From: Pollutimonas sp. M17
GTDB taxonomy: Bacteria; Pseudomonadota; Gammaproteobacteria; Burkholderiales; Burkholderiaceae_B
Length of the DNA: 64,000 nt
Direction: 5' to 3'
Assembly: GCF_025836975.1 (NCBI RefSeq)
Contig: NZ_CP107548.1
Coordinates: forward strand, 3,286,001 to 3,350,000
The notes under the pieces were generated by a model. The model had not been told where the DNA came from. It did no database searches and saw only the letters and a program-made list of their open reading frames with translations. Below, piece by piece: positions 1 through 12,056 of this stretch; positions within the stretch are counted from its first letter, which is position 1, and each line of letters opens with the position of its first letter. The position numbers and the translations under genes are program-made.

Positions 1-831
1 TTCGCGCTGGCGGACACACATCCTGGAAAAGATCGCCGCGTCGCTTCGGTGGCGACCTCCGCGTCGATCGCCGTGGGCGTCGGCCTGGGCCCCTTGCTGA
101 GCGGCCTGCTGGCGCAAACGGGTGTGGCGCCCTTGCGGCTGCCTTATTTCGTCGTGGCCGCGCTGGCGCTTTGCAATCTTTGGCTCACGTGGCGGTCGCG
201 CCATACCTTTGCACCGCGCGCCGGGGCGCGAGCCCGCCTGTCCATCACCCCCAAGCTGGCGCTGCCGGGCAAGGCGACGCGCGCCGCCTTCCTGTTGGCC
301 GGAGCCGCCGCCTTTACGCAATTCGCGGCGGGCAGCCTGCTGGCATCCCTGGTGCCGTCCTTTCTGTACAACCTGCTGCCCTGGAAGGGTCCGGCTGTGC
401 CGGGCATCGCCTTCCTCATCCTTTCGACGGCGTCGGCGGCCACGCAGCTTTGGCAACGCAATATCGCCGCCGCGAAGGGCCTCGTCCTGGGGCTGCTGAC
501 CCTGGCAGGCTGCCTGCTTGCCCTTTGCCTGGGCATCTGGACGGGCAGCGCATGGGCTTTCCTGATCACGATGATCATGGCCGGCGCCGGGCAGGGCCTG
601 TGTTTCATGGCCAGCACGCTGATCGCCGGGCAGAACGCGGACGAAAGCCGGCGCAGCGCCAACATGGCCACCTACTTTTCCATTGCCTACATCGGCGCGT
701 CCATCCCCGTCATTGCCGTTGGCCGGCTGGCCGACCATTGGGGGCTGGCGCCCGCTGTTATCATTTTCAGCGCGCTGGCCGTGCTTGCGCTGGCCCTTCT
801 GGCCTGGCTGGCCAGGAATATCCTGCCTTAG
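1..831 (+). CDS. MFS transporter, 3' part (5' end outside window)
   Basis: The frame is open from base 1, so the gene starts upstream of the window; 276 residues are visible. A GTG at 49 could pass for a start, but the in-frame codons before it read like an MFS loop (D-R-R-V-A-S before the next helix), so I treat it as internal. The visible part has about eight hydrophobic segments, consistent with the C-terminal two thirds of a 12-helix major facilitator. The substrate cannot be told. The stop overlaps the ribosome site of the next gene, so the two are probably co-transcribed. Confidence 0.8.
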   Translation, partial: FALADTHPGKDRRVASVATSASIAVGVGLGPLLSGLLAQTGVAPLRLPYFVVAALALCNLWLTWRSRHTFAPRAGARARLSITPKLALPGKATRAAFLLAGAAAFTQFAAGSLLASLVPSFLYNLLPWKGPAVPGIAFLILSTASAATQLWQRNIAAAKGLVLGLLTLAGCLLALCLGIWTGSAWAFLITMIMAGAGQGLCFMASTLIAGQNADESRRSANMATYFSIAYIGASIPVIAVGRLADHWGLAPAVIIFSALAVLALALLAWLARNILP

Positions 832-841
832 GAGCATATGG

Positions 842-1555
842 ATGAGTGTGCAGCATATCGAAGCCTTGGCGAAGCGCGGCCCCGCGGGCCGCAACGCGGT
901 GAAGCTGGCCGCCGCGGCCTACTTCCTGTTGTGGCTGGCGCTGGCGATCGAGCCCGTGGACCGCCCTGCCTGGCTGCTGGAAAACATGCTGGTCGCGGGC
1001 CTGTTCGCGCTGCTCTGGTTCATACGGCGGCTGTTCCGGTTTTCCAATGCCTCGCTGCTGCTGATCCTGCTGTTCCTGGCTCTGCATACCGTGGGTTCCC
1101 ACTATACGTACTCCGAGGTCCCGTACGACAGGTGGTGGCAGGCTCTGACCGGCCACACCTTGAACAGCGTGTTCGGGTGGGAACGCAATCACTACGACCG
1201 GCTGGTGCATTTTTCCTATGGGTTGCTGCTGGCCTATCCCATACGCGAATTTTTCCTGCGCATTGTCGAGGTGCGGGGATTCTGGGCCTACTTCCTGCCG
1301 CTGGACTTCACCCTGAGCACGTCGGCGCTGTACGAACTGATCGAATGGGGAGCGGCCATGCTGTTCGGCGGCAACCTGGGCATGCAGTATCTGGGCACCC
1401 AGGGCGACATCTGGGATGCGCACAAGGACATGGGACTGGCCGCGCTGGGCGCCTTGATCGCCATGCTGGCCGCCGCCGCGATCAATGCGCGGCTAAGGCG
1501 CGACCTGGCCTGGGAATGGTCGAGCGCCATGAAAAAGCCCGATTCCAGCCGCTAG
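842..1555 (+). CDS. DUF2238 / YjdF-type inner-membrane protein
   Basis: 237 residues with about six membrane segments. The central part has conserved polar residues between helices (a Y-D-R-L-V-H-F stretch near residue 120, then Y-E-L-I-E-W near 165 and G-D-I-W-D-A-H-K-D near 192), which is the pattern of the DUF2238/YjdF family. The family has no established biochemical role. I chose the ATG at 842 because an AGGAG at 830-834 sits 7 bases before it; a nearer ATG at 838 is in another frame. It follows the MFS gene by 10 bases. Confidence 0.8.
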   Translation: MSVQHIEALAKRGPAGRNAVKLAAAAYFLLWLALAIEPVDRPAWLLENMLVAGLFALLWFIRRLFRFSNASLLLILLFLALHTVGSHYTYSEVPYDRWWQALTGHTLNSVFGWERNHYDRLVHFSYGLLLAYPIREFFLRIVEVRGFWAYFLPLDFTLSTSALYELIEWGAAMLFGGNLGMQYLGTQGDIWDAHKDMGLAALGALIAMLAAAAINARLRRDLAWEWSSAMKKPDSSR

Positions 1556-1557
1556 AC

Positions 1558-1594
1558 GGCAGGCGCGCCGCCCTTTGGCCGGACGGCGCCTGCC
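1558..1594. terminator. Hairpin between convergent genes, possible terminator
   Basis: A 9-bp perfect inverted repeat (GGCAGGCGC at 1558-1566, GCGCCTGCC at 1586-1594) with a 19-base loop fills most of the gap between the YjdF gene and the convergent permease gene. There is no clear T-run on either strand, so a role as an intrinsic terminator is only suggested by position. Confidence 0.4.
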
Positions 1595-1613
1595 TCGGGC
1601 CGCCCGCTATTCC

Positions 1614-2492
1614 CTATTCCTTTACAGCGCCGGTCATGCCCGAGACGTAGTACTCGACGAAGAAGGAATAGACGATCGCCACCGGCAGCGAACCCAGCAG
1701 CGCCCCCGCCATCAGCGCGCCCCAATGATAGACGTCCCCCTCGACCAGTTCGGTGACGATGCCCACCGGCACGGTCTTTATTTCGGACGATGAGATGAAG
1801 GTCAGGGCGTAGATGAACTCGTTCCAGGACAAGGTGAATGCAAAAATGCCGGCCGAGATCAGCCCCGGCACAGCCAGCGGCAGGATGATCTTGACCAGTA
1901 TCTGCCAGCGGGTGGCCCCGTCGATCAGCGCGCACTCTTCCAGCTCGTAGGGTATGGACCGGAAATAGCCCATGAGCAGCCAGGTGCAGAACGGAATGAG
2001 GAAGGTCGGATAGGTCAGGATGAGCGCCATGCGGGTATCGAACAGCCCCAGCTGGAACACGATGGCGGCCAGGGGGATGAACAGGATGGACGGCGGGATG
2101 AGGTAGGCGAAGAATATGCTCAGGCCGATCTGCTTGGAACCCTTGAAGCGCAAACGCTCGATGGCATAGGCCGCGAACACGCTGGCCGCCAGCGAAATAA
2201 TGGTGGCGGCGGTGGACACGATGACGGTGTTCCATAGCCAGCTCGGAAAAGGCGTGTCGAACAGCAGGTGCTTGAAATGGCTGAGTGTGGGCGCGAAGAC
2301 CCAGAAGGGATTGACGCTGCTCAGCATCTCTTCGTTGGGCTTGAACGCCGTCATGGCCATCCAGTAGAACGGGAAAAGCAGCACGAAAACGAAAATGCCC
2401 AGTGGAATATAGATGGTGACCCATCGGCGCGGCAGGGATTGCAGGTAATCCATGCCTTGCTGGTCGATGTCCTGTGTCTTGCTTTTTCTCAT
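1614..2492 (-). CDS. CUT1 sugar ABC transporter permease (MalG type)
   Basis: 292 residues with six predicted membrane segments. The cytoplasmic EAA loop that docks the ATPase is visible as E-E-C-A-L-I-D-G-A near residue 190. This is the MalG-side inner-membrane half of a carbohydrate-type ABC importer. The open frame runs further upstream into the preceding gene. The start at 2492 is preferred because it gives a normal-length N-terminus and a 4-base ATGA overlap with the MalF-type gene, typical of translational coupling. It belongs to the minus-strand operon 10330-1614. Confidence 0.9.
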   Translation of the reverse strand: MRKSKTQDIDQQGMDYLQSLPRRWVTIYIPLGIFVFVLLFPFYWMAMTAFKPNEEMLSSVNPFWVFAPTLSHFKHLLFDTPFPSWLWNTVIVSTAATIISLAASVFAAYAIERLRFKGSKQIGLSIFFAYLIPPSILFIPLAAIVFQLGLFDTRMALILTYPTFLIPFCTWLLMGYFRSIPYELEECALIDGATRWQILVKIILPLAVPGLISAGIFAFTLSWNEFIYALTFISSSEIKTVPVGIVTELVEGDVYHWGALMAGALLGSLPVAIVYSFFVEYYVSGMTGAVKE

Positions 2493-3388
2493 TTGTCGTC
2501 CCCGCGTTGCCAGGCCCGGCGCTGCAGCCCGAAGTAGGAAAACATGATGGCCGCCAGCAGGAAGGGGATCATCATGATGGCCAGCGCGGCGCCTTCGCCC
2601 AGCGATCCACCCGGTATGGCGCGCTGGAAGGACAGGGTCGTCATCAGGTGGGTGGCATTCAGGGGGCCGCCGCGCGTCAACACGTAGATCAGCTGGAAGT
2701 CGGTGAACGTGAACAGCACCGAGAAGGTCATGACCACCGCAATGATGGGCGTCAGCAAGGGCAGGGTCACGTAGCGGAACTGCTGCCAGGGCGTGACGCC
2801 GTCGATGGAAGCGGCTTCGTACAGTGCCGGCGAAATGGTCTGCAGGCCGGCCAGCAGCGTAATGGCCACGAACGGGATGCCGCGCCAGACATTGGCGAAA
2901 ATGGTGGAAAAGCGGGCCATCCAGGGATCGCCCAGGAAATTGATGTAGGTGTCGATCAGGCCCAGCTTGACGAGAGTCCAGCTGATGATGGAGAACTGCG
3001 CGTCGTATATCCACCAGAAGGCCAGCGCCGACAAGGCCGTGGGCACGATCCAGGGCAGCAGCACGATGGACCTGAAGAAGGCCTTGAAAGGCAGGTTCTT
3101 GTTCAGCAGCAGCGCCAGCCACAGGCCCAGCGCGAACTTCAGGATACTGGCGATCACCGTATAGAAAATGGTATTGAACAAGGCCAGTTGGCTGACCGAA
3201 TCGCCTATCAGGTAGGCATAATTGCCCAAGCCTATCCATTCGCCGGCCCGCCCTATCTTGGCATCGGTGAAACCCAGCCAGATTCCCAGCCCCAAGGGGT
3301 AGGTCAGGAACAGCACCAGGATAATGACCAGGGGCAGCATGAAGACAAGCCCCAGGACATTGCTGTTGTTCAGTGCGCGTGAAAGCAT
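2489..3388 (-). CDS. CUT1 sugar ABC transporter permease (MalF type)
   Basis: 299 residues, six membrane segments, with the EAA loop visible as Y-E-A-A-S-I-D-G-V near residue 195. It would pair with the MalG-type protein encoded next to form the transmembrane channel. A GGGAAAG precedes the ATG at 3388. The 94-base gap to the upstream binding-protein gene contains a short GCCCG/CGGGC repeat, which could trim or attenuate the message after the more abundant binding protein. Confidence 0.9.
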   Translation of the reverse strand: MLSRALNNSNVLGLVFMLPLVIILVLFLTYPLGLGIWLGFTDAKIGRAGEWIGLGNYAYLIGDSVSQLALFNTIFYTVIASILKFALGLWLALLLNKNLPFKAFFRSIVLLPWIVPTALSALAFWWIYDAQFSIISWTLVKLGLIDTYINFLGDPWMARFSTIFANVWRGIPFVAITLLAGLQTISPALYEAASIDGVTPWQQFRYVTLPLLTPIIAVVMTFSVLFTFTDFQLIYVLTRGGPLNATHLMTTLSFQRAIPGGSLGEGAALAIMMIPFLLAAIMFSYFGLQRRAWQRGDDK

Positions 3389-3482
3389 GTTCTTTCCCGG
3401 ATTGAAGGCCTATCCCGCCCGCCCCGGCATCGCCGAAGCAGGCAGGATGGCCGAACCGCCCGACCAGCCGGGCGAGATGCCC

Positions 3483-4796
3483 TTAGGTCTTGTAGTAGCG
3501 CTTGGCCCGTTCCGCCGCCTGCGCCGCCGCCTCTTTGGGTGTCTTGGCTCCGCTGGCGGCGTTGGCGATCATGTCCAGCACCACATAATCGGCCATCACG
3601 GCCGCAGAAGCCGTGCCCAAAGGACCCGCATGGCCGTTGTCCAGCATGAGCGCGGCCGCGTCGCGGTACACCGTGTGCTTGGGATCGACCGTCCATATCG
3701 GGTTGGCCTCGTAGGCTTTCAGCGGCTGGCTGACGTAGCCGATGGCCGCTTCCATCCAGGGGTTGTACTGGTCGGCTTCCATCATGAACTGCATGTAGGC
3801 CTTGGCCGCATTGGGGTACTTGGAATGCTTGAACAGCATCATCTGGGTGATCTGCATCAGTTCCGTCGGCTTGCCGATGGGGCCGATGGGCAGGTGGGCG
3901 TGCTGAATGTCGTCCGCCATGGCCTTCATCTTGGGATCCTGGGAATTCTTGGCGGAGTAATAGACCGAGATGCCGTTGGCGGTCATGCTGACCTGCCCGT
4001 CAAGGAAGGCCTTGTTATTGGATGGGTCCTGCCATGACAGCGTGCCCGGCACAAAAGTCTTGTAGAGCTCCTTGGCGTACTCCAGCGCCGCCCAGGTCTC
4101 GGGCGAATCGATCACCACATTGCCCTTGGTGTCGACCATCATGCCGCCGTGCGACCACAGCAGCCAGTGCGCCCAGTTGTTGCCGTCGCCCACCGCCTTG
4201 CCCAGGGCGAAGCCGCAAGGCGTGTCCTTGGCCTTGAGAGCCTGGCATAGCTTGAGGAAACCGGCCGTATCCTTGGGCACCCCATCGAACCCCGCCGCCT
4301 TGACCTGGCTTTCGCGGTAGCACAGCGCATTGCCCACCACGCCCAGCGTGATGGCGATCCAGCGGTCGCCGCGCATGCCATAGCGCTTGCACACGTCGTA
4401 CCAGCCGCCGTATTTCTTGTCCAGGTAATTGGCCAGGTCGGTCAGGTCGACCAGTTTGTCGGGATACTGATGCGGATCGTCGAACCAGCCTATGACGATA
4501 TCCGGACCGCTGCCCACGCTGGCCGCGACCGCGGCCTTGGGGCGGACATCTTCCCAGCCTTCGTTGTCCACACGAACCTCGATGCCGGTTTTCTCGGTGA
4601 ACTTCTTGGTATTGGCCATCCAGAGCTCTTCGTCGCCCTGCACGAAGCGCTTCCATCGCAGCACGCGCAGCTTGGCGTCTTTTTCCGGCTGGATATTGAG
4701 GGTGTCGGTTGCTGCATGGGCGCTGCCGCCCATTGCCGACGCCGCCGCGACCGATGCCGTAGACACCAGAAAATCGCGTCTTGTAAGTTTTGTCAT
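3483..4796 (-). CDS. ABC sugar-binding protein (family 1), Tat-type signal
   Basis: 437 residues. The N-terminus M-T-K-L-T-R-R-D-F-L followed by a hydrophobic stretch ending in S-A-H-A-A is a twin-arginine export signal, so the protein is probably folded before export to the periplasm. The rest resembles family 1 extracellular solute-binding proteins that serve MalFGK/UgpC importers. The open frame extends nine codons upstream, but the ATG at 4796 has an AAGGAG eight bases before it, and the twin arginines then lie at the correct distance from the start. The neighbouring dehydrogenase and dehydratases suggest a sugar acid or polyol substrate; this is inference. Confidence 0.9.
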   Translation of the reverse strand: MTKLTRRDFLVSTASVAAASAMGGSAHAATDTLNIQPEKDAKLRVLRWKRFVQGDEELWMANTKKFTEKTGIEVRVDNEGWEDVRPKAAVAASVGSGPDIVIGWFDDPHQYPDKLVDLTDLANYLDKKYGGWYDVCKRYGMRGDRWIAITLGVVGNALCYRESQVKAAGFDGVPKDTAGFLKLCQALKAKDTPCGFALGKAVGDGNNWAHWLLWSHGGMMVDTKGNVVIDSPETWAALEYAKELYKTFVPGTLSWQDPSNNKAFLDGQVSMTANGISVYYSAKNSQDPKMKAMADDIQHAHLPIGPIGKPTELMQITQMMLFKHSKYPNAAKAYMQFMMEADQYNPWMEAAIGYVSQPLKAYEANPIWTVDPKHTVYRDAAALMLDNGHAGPLGTASAAVMADYVVLDMIANAASGAKTPKEAAAQAAERAKRYYKT

Positions 4797-4861
4797 GTCT
4801 CCACTCCTTGGTTGATGGAACAAGGTTCCGTATAAAGCGGCCTACACTTCGGTTACCTACT

Positions 4862-5950
<1,089 letters not shown>

Positions 5951-5978
5951 GCCTCGTTCCTTTCTGTGTTTGTGCTAC

Positions 5979-6944
5979 TTACGGATGACTGTTCCTTCCT
6001 TCTGCAACAACATAGGTGGGCCTGCCCGTTCTGGCCCAGTCGATCAGGTTCTGCGCCGCCTTGCGCCTTAATTCACGCTCGGCGGTCTGGGAATAGAAGG
6101 CCGCATGAGGCGATAGCAGCACCCTGGGATGCTGGACGATGCGCGAACCCGTGTCGGGCGGCTCGACAGGCAGCACGTCGAGCCCCGCCGAGTCCAGCAC
6201 ACCCCGGTCGAGCGCATCGAGCAAGGCGTCCGTGTCGACCACCGGCCCCCGGGACGTGTTGACCAGCACGCTACCCGGCTTCATCAAGCCCAGCAGATCG
6301 CGGCCGACGATGCCCCGGGTTTCAGCCGTAAGCGGCACATGCAGCGTCAGGGCGTCACTGCCCGAAAAAAGCTCTTGCAGCGTCACCCGCTCGACATAGG
6401 CCGGGAAATCGCCGTCGATGATGTAGGGATCGCAGGCAATGACGCGCTTGAAACTGGGCCCCGCAATATGCGCCATGCGTTTGCCGATACGGCCCAGGCC
6501 CAGTATGCCCAGGGTCATGTCGGATACGCGGCGCATGACGCCCGATGAGGTGAAGTGCCACGTGCCGGCCTTGACGTCGCGATCGTAGAAGGCAATGTGC
6601 CGCAGCAACGACAGCATCATGGCGAAGGCATGTGTGGCCACTTCGCCCACGCCGTAATCGGGCGAATTGCCGACCCATACGCCGTGTTCGCGGGCGTCGG
6701 CCACATCGACAGTATCGTAGCCGGCGCCGTAGCGACTGACTATACGGATATCCGGCCGGGCCGTAAATACCTTTTTATTGACCGGCGCATACTGGACCAG
6801 CAGGCCCTGGCATCCGGCCGAGGCGTCGATGACGTCGGCCTCGCTGCGGCATTGCGCCACGACCAGCTCGATGCCCGCCGCGCCGTACAGCGACTGTTCG
6901 AGTTCCAGGTCGGGAAAATCGTAATCGGTAATGAGTACCTTCAT
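5979..6944 (-). CDS. D-2-hydroxyacid dehydrogenase, NAD(P)-dependent
   Basis: 321 residues. The nucleotide-binding motif G-L-G-R-I-G is near residue 150. The catalytic triad of the family is present: Arg in T-S-R-G-P-V, Glu in D-V-L-P-V-E-P-P and His in S-P-H-A-A-F. The family interconverts 2-hydroxy- and 2-oxo-acids such as glyoxylate/glycolate or hydroxypyruvate/glycerate. Between a sugar transporter and two sugar-acid dehydratases it most likely handles a C2-C4 hydroxyacid end product, but the sequence does not fix the substrate. AAGGAAG lies before the ATG. Confidence 0.88.
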   Translation of the reverse strand: MKVLITDYDFPDLELEQSLYGAAGIELVVAQCRSEADVIDASAGCQGLLVQYAPVNKKVFTARPDIRIVSRYGAGYDTVDVADAREHGVWVGNSPDYGVGEVATHAFAMMLSLLRHIAFYDRDVKAGTWHFTSSGVMRRVSDMTLGILGLGRIGKRMAHIAGPSFKRVIACDPYIIDGDFPAYVERVTLQELFSGSDALTLHVPLTAETRGIVGRDLLGLMKPGSVLVNTSRGPVVDTDALLDALDRGVLDSAGLDVLPVEPPDTGSRIVQHPRVLLSPHAAFYSQTAERELRRKAAQNLIDWARTGRPTYVVAEGRNSHP

Positions 6945-6980
6945 GCGCGCTTCCTTGAGCTCAAGGCCCCTTGGCAGACC

Positions 6981-8714
<1,734 letters not shown>

Positions 8715-8767
8715 GTCCCCTTTTTTTCGAGCAAGTCATCAGATACCGCTATCTCTGCGGGCCGGCA

Positions 8768-10330
8768 CTACATCGTGGGGCCCAGCACCCACGGCGCGAA
8801 TTCGTCTTCGCCGAATCCATGTTCTTCGCTTTTGCTGCGGCTGCCCGAGGCGACCTCGATGATGCGCCGGAATATCTGTTCACCGACTTCCTGCACGGTT
8901 TTCCCGCCGTCGAGGATTTCGCCGCAGTTGATGTCCATGTCTTCGCTCATGTGCCGATACATAAGCGAATTGGTGGCCAGCTTGATCGAGGGCGAGGGCT
9001 TGCAGCCGTAGACCGAACCCCGGCCGGTCGTGAAACAGATGACATTGGCGCCGCCGGCCACTTGCCCCGTCGCGGACACCGGATCGTATCCCGGCGTATC
9101 CATGAAGACCAGGCCGTGGCTTTGCACCGGCTGGGCGTACTCGACCACATCGGACAGGTTGCTGGAGCCCGCCTTGGCGACGGCCCCCAACGATTTTTCA
9201 AGTATGGTCGTCAGGCCGCCCGCCTTGTTGCCCGGGGACGGATTGTTGTTCATTTCGCCGCCCAGCCGCGCGGTGTACTCTTCCCACCAGTGGATGCGCT
9301 GGACCAGCTTTTCGCCGACTTCCCGTGTGACGGCCCGGCGCGTCAGCAGGTGCTCGGCCCCGTATATTTCGGGCGTTTCGCTAAGGATGGCCGTACCGCC
9401 GTGCTGGACGAGCAGATCCATGGCCGCGCCCAGCGCCGGATTGGCGCTGATGCCCGAATAGCCGTCGGATCCTCCGCACTGCAGGCCCACGGTGATATGG
9501 CTGATGGGCACGGGCTGTCGCGATACCTGATTGGCTTTCGGCAACAGGCTGCGTATGAGCTGTACGCCATGTTCTATGGTCTTACGGGTGCCGCCTACAT
9601 CCTGGATGGTCATGGTGTGAAGGCGATCAGATTCGTGCAGGTTTTCGGCGCCCAACAGCGATGATATCTGGTTGGATTCGCAACCCAGCCCGATGAACAC
9701 GACGGCGGCGAAGTTGGGATGGCGGATGTAGCCGGCAATGACCCGGCGCAGAAGATCGATGCCCTCGCCCGCCGACGCCATTCCACAGCCTGCCTTATGC
9801 GTGATGGACACCACGCCGTCGACGTTGGGGAAGTCGGCCAGGGCATCGCCGCGAAACGCGTCGGCAATCTGGCGACAGACCGTGGCGGAACAGTTCACGC
9901 TGCTGACGATGCCGATGTAGTTGCGCGTGGCCACCCGCCCGTCGTCGCGGACTATGCCGTTGAAGACCAGGGATTCGGGCGGTGCTTCCTGTGGCCGGAC
10001 GTCGGCGCAGAAAGCATAGTCCCGCTGGAAATCATGCATGGCCATATTGTGCAAATGAATGTGCTGGCCGGGGGCGATGTCGCGCGTGGCGAAGCCGATG
10101 ATCTGGTTGTAGCGGCGCACGGGCGCACCGTTTGCAATGGCCCGCACCGCAATCTTGTGGCCCGCCGGAATGGCGTCGGACGAAACAAGCTGCTCGCCCG
10201 GGATGGCCGTGCCCGGCTTGATGTCGCGGGTCGCAATCAGAACGTCGTCGTTCGGGCTAAGCCGTATTGCCATATGCGCGGAATTCGACCGGCCGATGGA
10301 CTCGACCGGCACCACGGTTTCTTGCGCCAC
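8768..10330 (-). CDS. UxaA/GarD-family altronate/galactarate dehydratase
   Basis: 520 residues. An N-terminal SAF-like domain (about 20-100) is followed by the large catalytic domain with D-G-R-V-A-T-R-N-Y-I-G-I and S-V-N-C-S-A-T near 150-170, as in galactarate dehydratase. The C-terminus E-D-E-F-A-P-W also matches that subfamily. Family members are Fe(II)-dependent and dehydrate aldarates or aldonates to 2-keto-3-deoxy acids. The length is close to GarD. It is the first gene of the minus-strand operon, and its promoter is shared with the divergent tctC. Confidence 0.88.
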   Translation of the reverse strand: MAQETVVPVESIGRSNSAHMAIRLSPNDDVLIATRDIKPGTAIPGEQLVSSDAIPAGHKIAVRAIANGAPVRRYNQIIGFATRDIAPGQHIHLHNMAMHDFQRDYAFCADVRPQEAPPESLVFNGIVRDDGRVATRNYIGIVSSVNCSATVCRQIADAFRGDALADFPNVDGVVSITHKAGCGMASAGEGIDLLRRVIAGYIRHPNFAAVVFIGLGCESNQISSLLGAENLHESDRLHTMTIQDVGGTRKTIEHGVQLIRSLLPKANQVSRQPVPISHITVGLQCGGSDGYSGISANPALGAAMDLLVQHGGTAILSETPEIYGAEHLLTRRAVTREVGEKLVQRIHWWEEYTARLGGEMNNNPSPGNKAGGLTTILEKSLGAVAKAGSSNLSDVVEYAQPVQSHGLVFMDTPGYDPVSATGQVAGGANVICFTTGRGSVYGCKPSPSIKLATNSLMYRHMSEDMDINCGEILDGGKTVQEVGEQIFRRIIEVASGSRSKSEEHGFGEDEFAPWVLGPTM

Positions 10331-10429
10331 GTTGTCTCCTTGGATTTTCGATCGACGGCACTAAGGCCTGCCGGCCGCCTTCTTCGGCGATTTGCAGGCA
10401 GTCTATTACATAAAATCGGACAGGTAAAG

Positions 10430-10440
10430 TGGTAATACCA
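10430..10440. promoter_or_regulatory. FadR-type operator in divergent promoter
   Basis: The 11-bp palindrome TGGTAATACCA fits the TnGTnnnACnA consensus of FadR-subfamily GntR regulators, one of which is encoded at 15496 in the same locus. A TTGACA (-35-like, plus strand) starts 8 bases downstream at 10448, but no good -10 follows at 16-18 bases. The site lies between the minus-strand catabolic/ABC operon and the plus-strand tct operon and could control both. Confidence 0.6.
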
Positions 10441-10593
10441 AAATTGCTTGACAGTTCTTTTTCGGTATGAAACCCTACGCCTTACCGGTCGGGCCGCCTG
10501 ATCGGGACTCATAACAATAAAGAATCAGAACGACGCTACACACGCAGTTCCCGTGCCATTCAATATAAAAGAACACCCCCGGAGGACGACAAG

Positions 10594-11562
10594 ATGAGTA
10601 TCAAAACCACTATCAAATTCACCGCTGCCGCCGCAGCCATTTTTGCGTCGGGCATCGCCAGCGCCGCCTGGCCGGAACGCCCCATTACCGTGATCGTGCC
10701 ATGGGCCGCCGGCGGCGGCACTGACGCCACGGCGCGCATCGTGGGCACCTTGCTTGAAAAGGAATTGGGTAATCCGGTCAACGTCGTCAACCGCGCCGGC
10801 GGCAATGGCGTGGTGGGCCATCAGGCCATTGCCAGCGCCAAGCCCGACGGCTACACCCTGGGCATGCTGACGGTGGAAATTTCCATGATGCATCACCAGG
10901 GGCTGACCAAGCTCACGCCCAGGGACTACACCGCGCTAGGGTTGATGAATGTCGATCCGGCGGCGATCACCGTCAGCCAGGAATCGCCCTATCAAAACAT
11001 GGGCGACCTGCTCAAGGCCATCAAGGCCGAACCGGGCAAGCTCAAGGCTTCCGGAACCGGCCAGGGGGGCATCTGGCATATTGCGCTGGCCGGCATGCTT
11101 AAAAGCTTGAACATAGACATCAATGCCGTTCCCTTCGTCCCATCCAATGGCGCGGCTCCGGCCATGCTGGAGCTCGCCGCCGGCGGCATCGCCATTGTCC
11201 CGGCCGCCCTGCCCGAAGCCCGCGCCATGATCGACGCCGGCAAAGCCCGGCCGCTCACCATCATGGCCGATACGCCCTCCGCGCTCTACCCCAAGGTTCC
11301 TACGCTTAAAAGCGCCACCGGCAGCGACTGGAGCATGGGCGTCTGGCGCGGCATAGCCGGCCCCAAGGGCTTGCCCGAAGATGTCAAGACCAAGGTTGAA
11401 GCGGCCCTGAAAAAAATCAACGAAAGCGCGGAATTCAAGGAATTCATGGGCAAGCGCGGTTTTGGGATTGCCTACGCCGACGGCGCCGGATTCGCCAAGT
11501 TCATGGATGACGGCGATGCCGCCATGGGCGAAACCTTGAAAATGCTGGGCCTGGCCAAATAA
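10594..11562 (+). CDS. tctC: TctC / Bug-family periplasmic receptor
   Basis: 322 residues with a signal peptide of about 25 residues ending in I-A-S-A-A-W. The Bug-family core is clear: W-P-E-R-P-I-T-V-I-V-P-W-A-A-G-G-G-T-D near residues 26-44 and a later N-R-A-G-G-N-G. It captures a carboxylate in the periplasm for the TctAB permease encoded just downstream. GGAGG lies 7 bases before the ATG. Confidence 0.92.
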   Translation: MSIKTTIKFTAAAAAIFASGIASAAWPERPITVIVPWAAGGGTDATARIVGTLLEKELGNPVNVVNRAGGNGVVGHQAIASAKPDGYTLGMLTVEISMMHHQGLTKLTPRDYTALGLMNVDPAAITVSQESPYQNMGDLLKAIKAEPGKLKASGTGQGGIWHIALAGMLKSLNIDINAVPFVPSNGAAPAMLELAAGGIAIVPAALPEARAMIDAGKARPLTIMADTPSALYPKVPTLKSATGSDWSMGVWRGIAGPKGLPEDVKTKVEAALKKINESAEFKEFMGKRGFGIAYADGAGFAKFMDDGDAAMGETLKMLGLAK

Positions 11563-11567
11563 GCGCC

Positions 11568-12041
11568 ATGAAGATCAGCAACTTGCTCGCAGGCCTATTC
11601 ATAGGCCTGTCGGGGATTGCCATCATCTGGTATGCGCAAACCCTGCCGCTCATGCCCGGCCAGGACGTCGGACCGGGCATGTTTCCCACCTTGATCGGCG
11701 CGGGCCTGGTCGTCTGCGCCGTGCTTCTGGCACGGCGCGACCTCAAGCCGCCGGTTCGCACGCCCTGGGTGCGCATACATCCCGAATTCCGCCACGGACG
11801 CACCCTGGCGGGTTTTCTGCTGGTGCCGATTTCACTGGCTTTGTATGTATGGTTTTCGGAAAGCCTTGGCTTCATTCCAGCCGCTTTTCTGCTTCAACTG
11901 GCGCTATATCTCGTATTTCGCGTTCGTCTGCGAACGGCAATACCCGTAGCCATCGCGGGCGCGCTCGTCATCCACTTCCTTTTCTACACGCTGCTGGAAG
12001 TGCCCCTGCCCTGGGGAATTCTTGAATCGATCGCCTGGTAG
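11568..12041 (+). CDS. tctB: TctB small membrane subunit
   Basis: 157 residues with four predicted membrane helices, the topology of the small TctB subunit. It starts 6 bases after tctC and is followed 16 bases later by tctA, the classical tripartite tricarboxylate transporter order. Sequence conservation in this family is low, so the call rests on topology, length and position. Confidence 0.9.
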   Translation: MKISNLLAGLFIGLSGIAIIWYAQTLPLMPGQDVGPGMFPTLIGAGLVVCAVLLARRDLKPPVRTPWVRIHPEFRHGRTLAGFLLVPISLALYVWFSESLGFIPAAFLLQLALYLVFRVRLRTAIPVAIAGALVIHFLFYTLLEVPLPWGILESIAW

Positions 12042-12056
12042 AAGGAAATCTATACC

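Noticed and set aside
2474-3382. A 302-codon plus-strand frame opposite the MalF-type permease
   Set aside because: Highly repetitive Gln/Gly/His translation, fully antisense to a recognisable permease.
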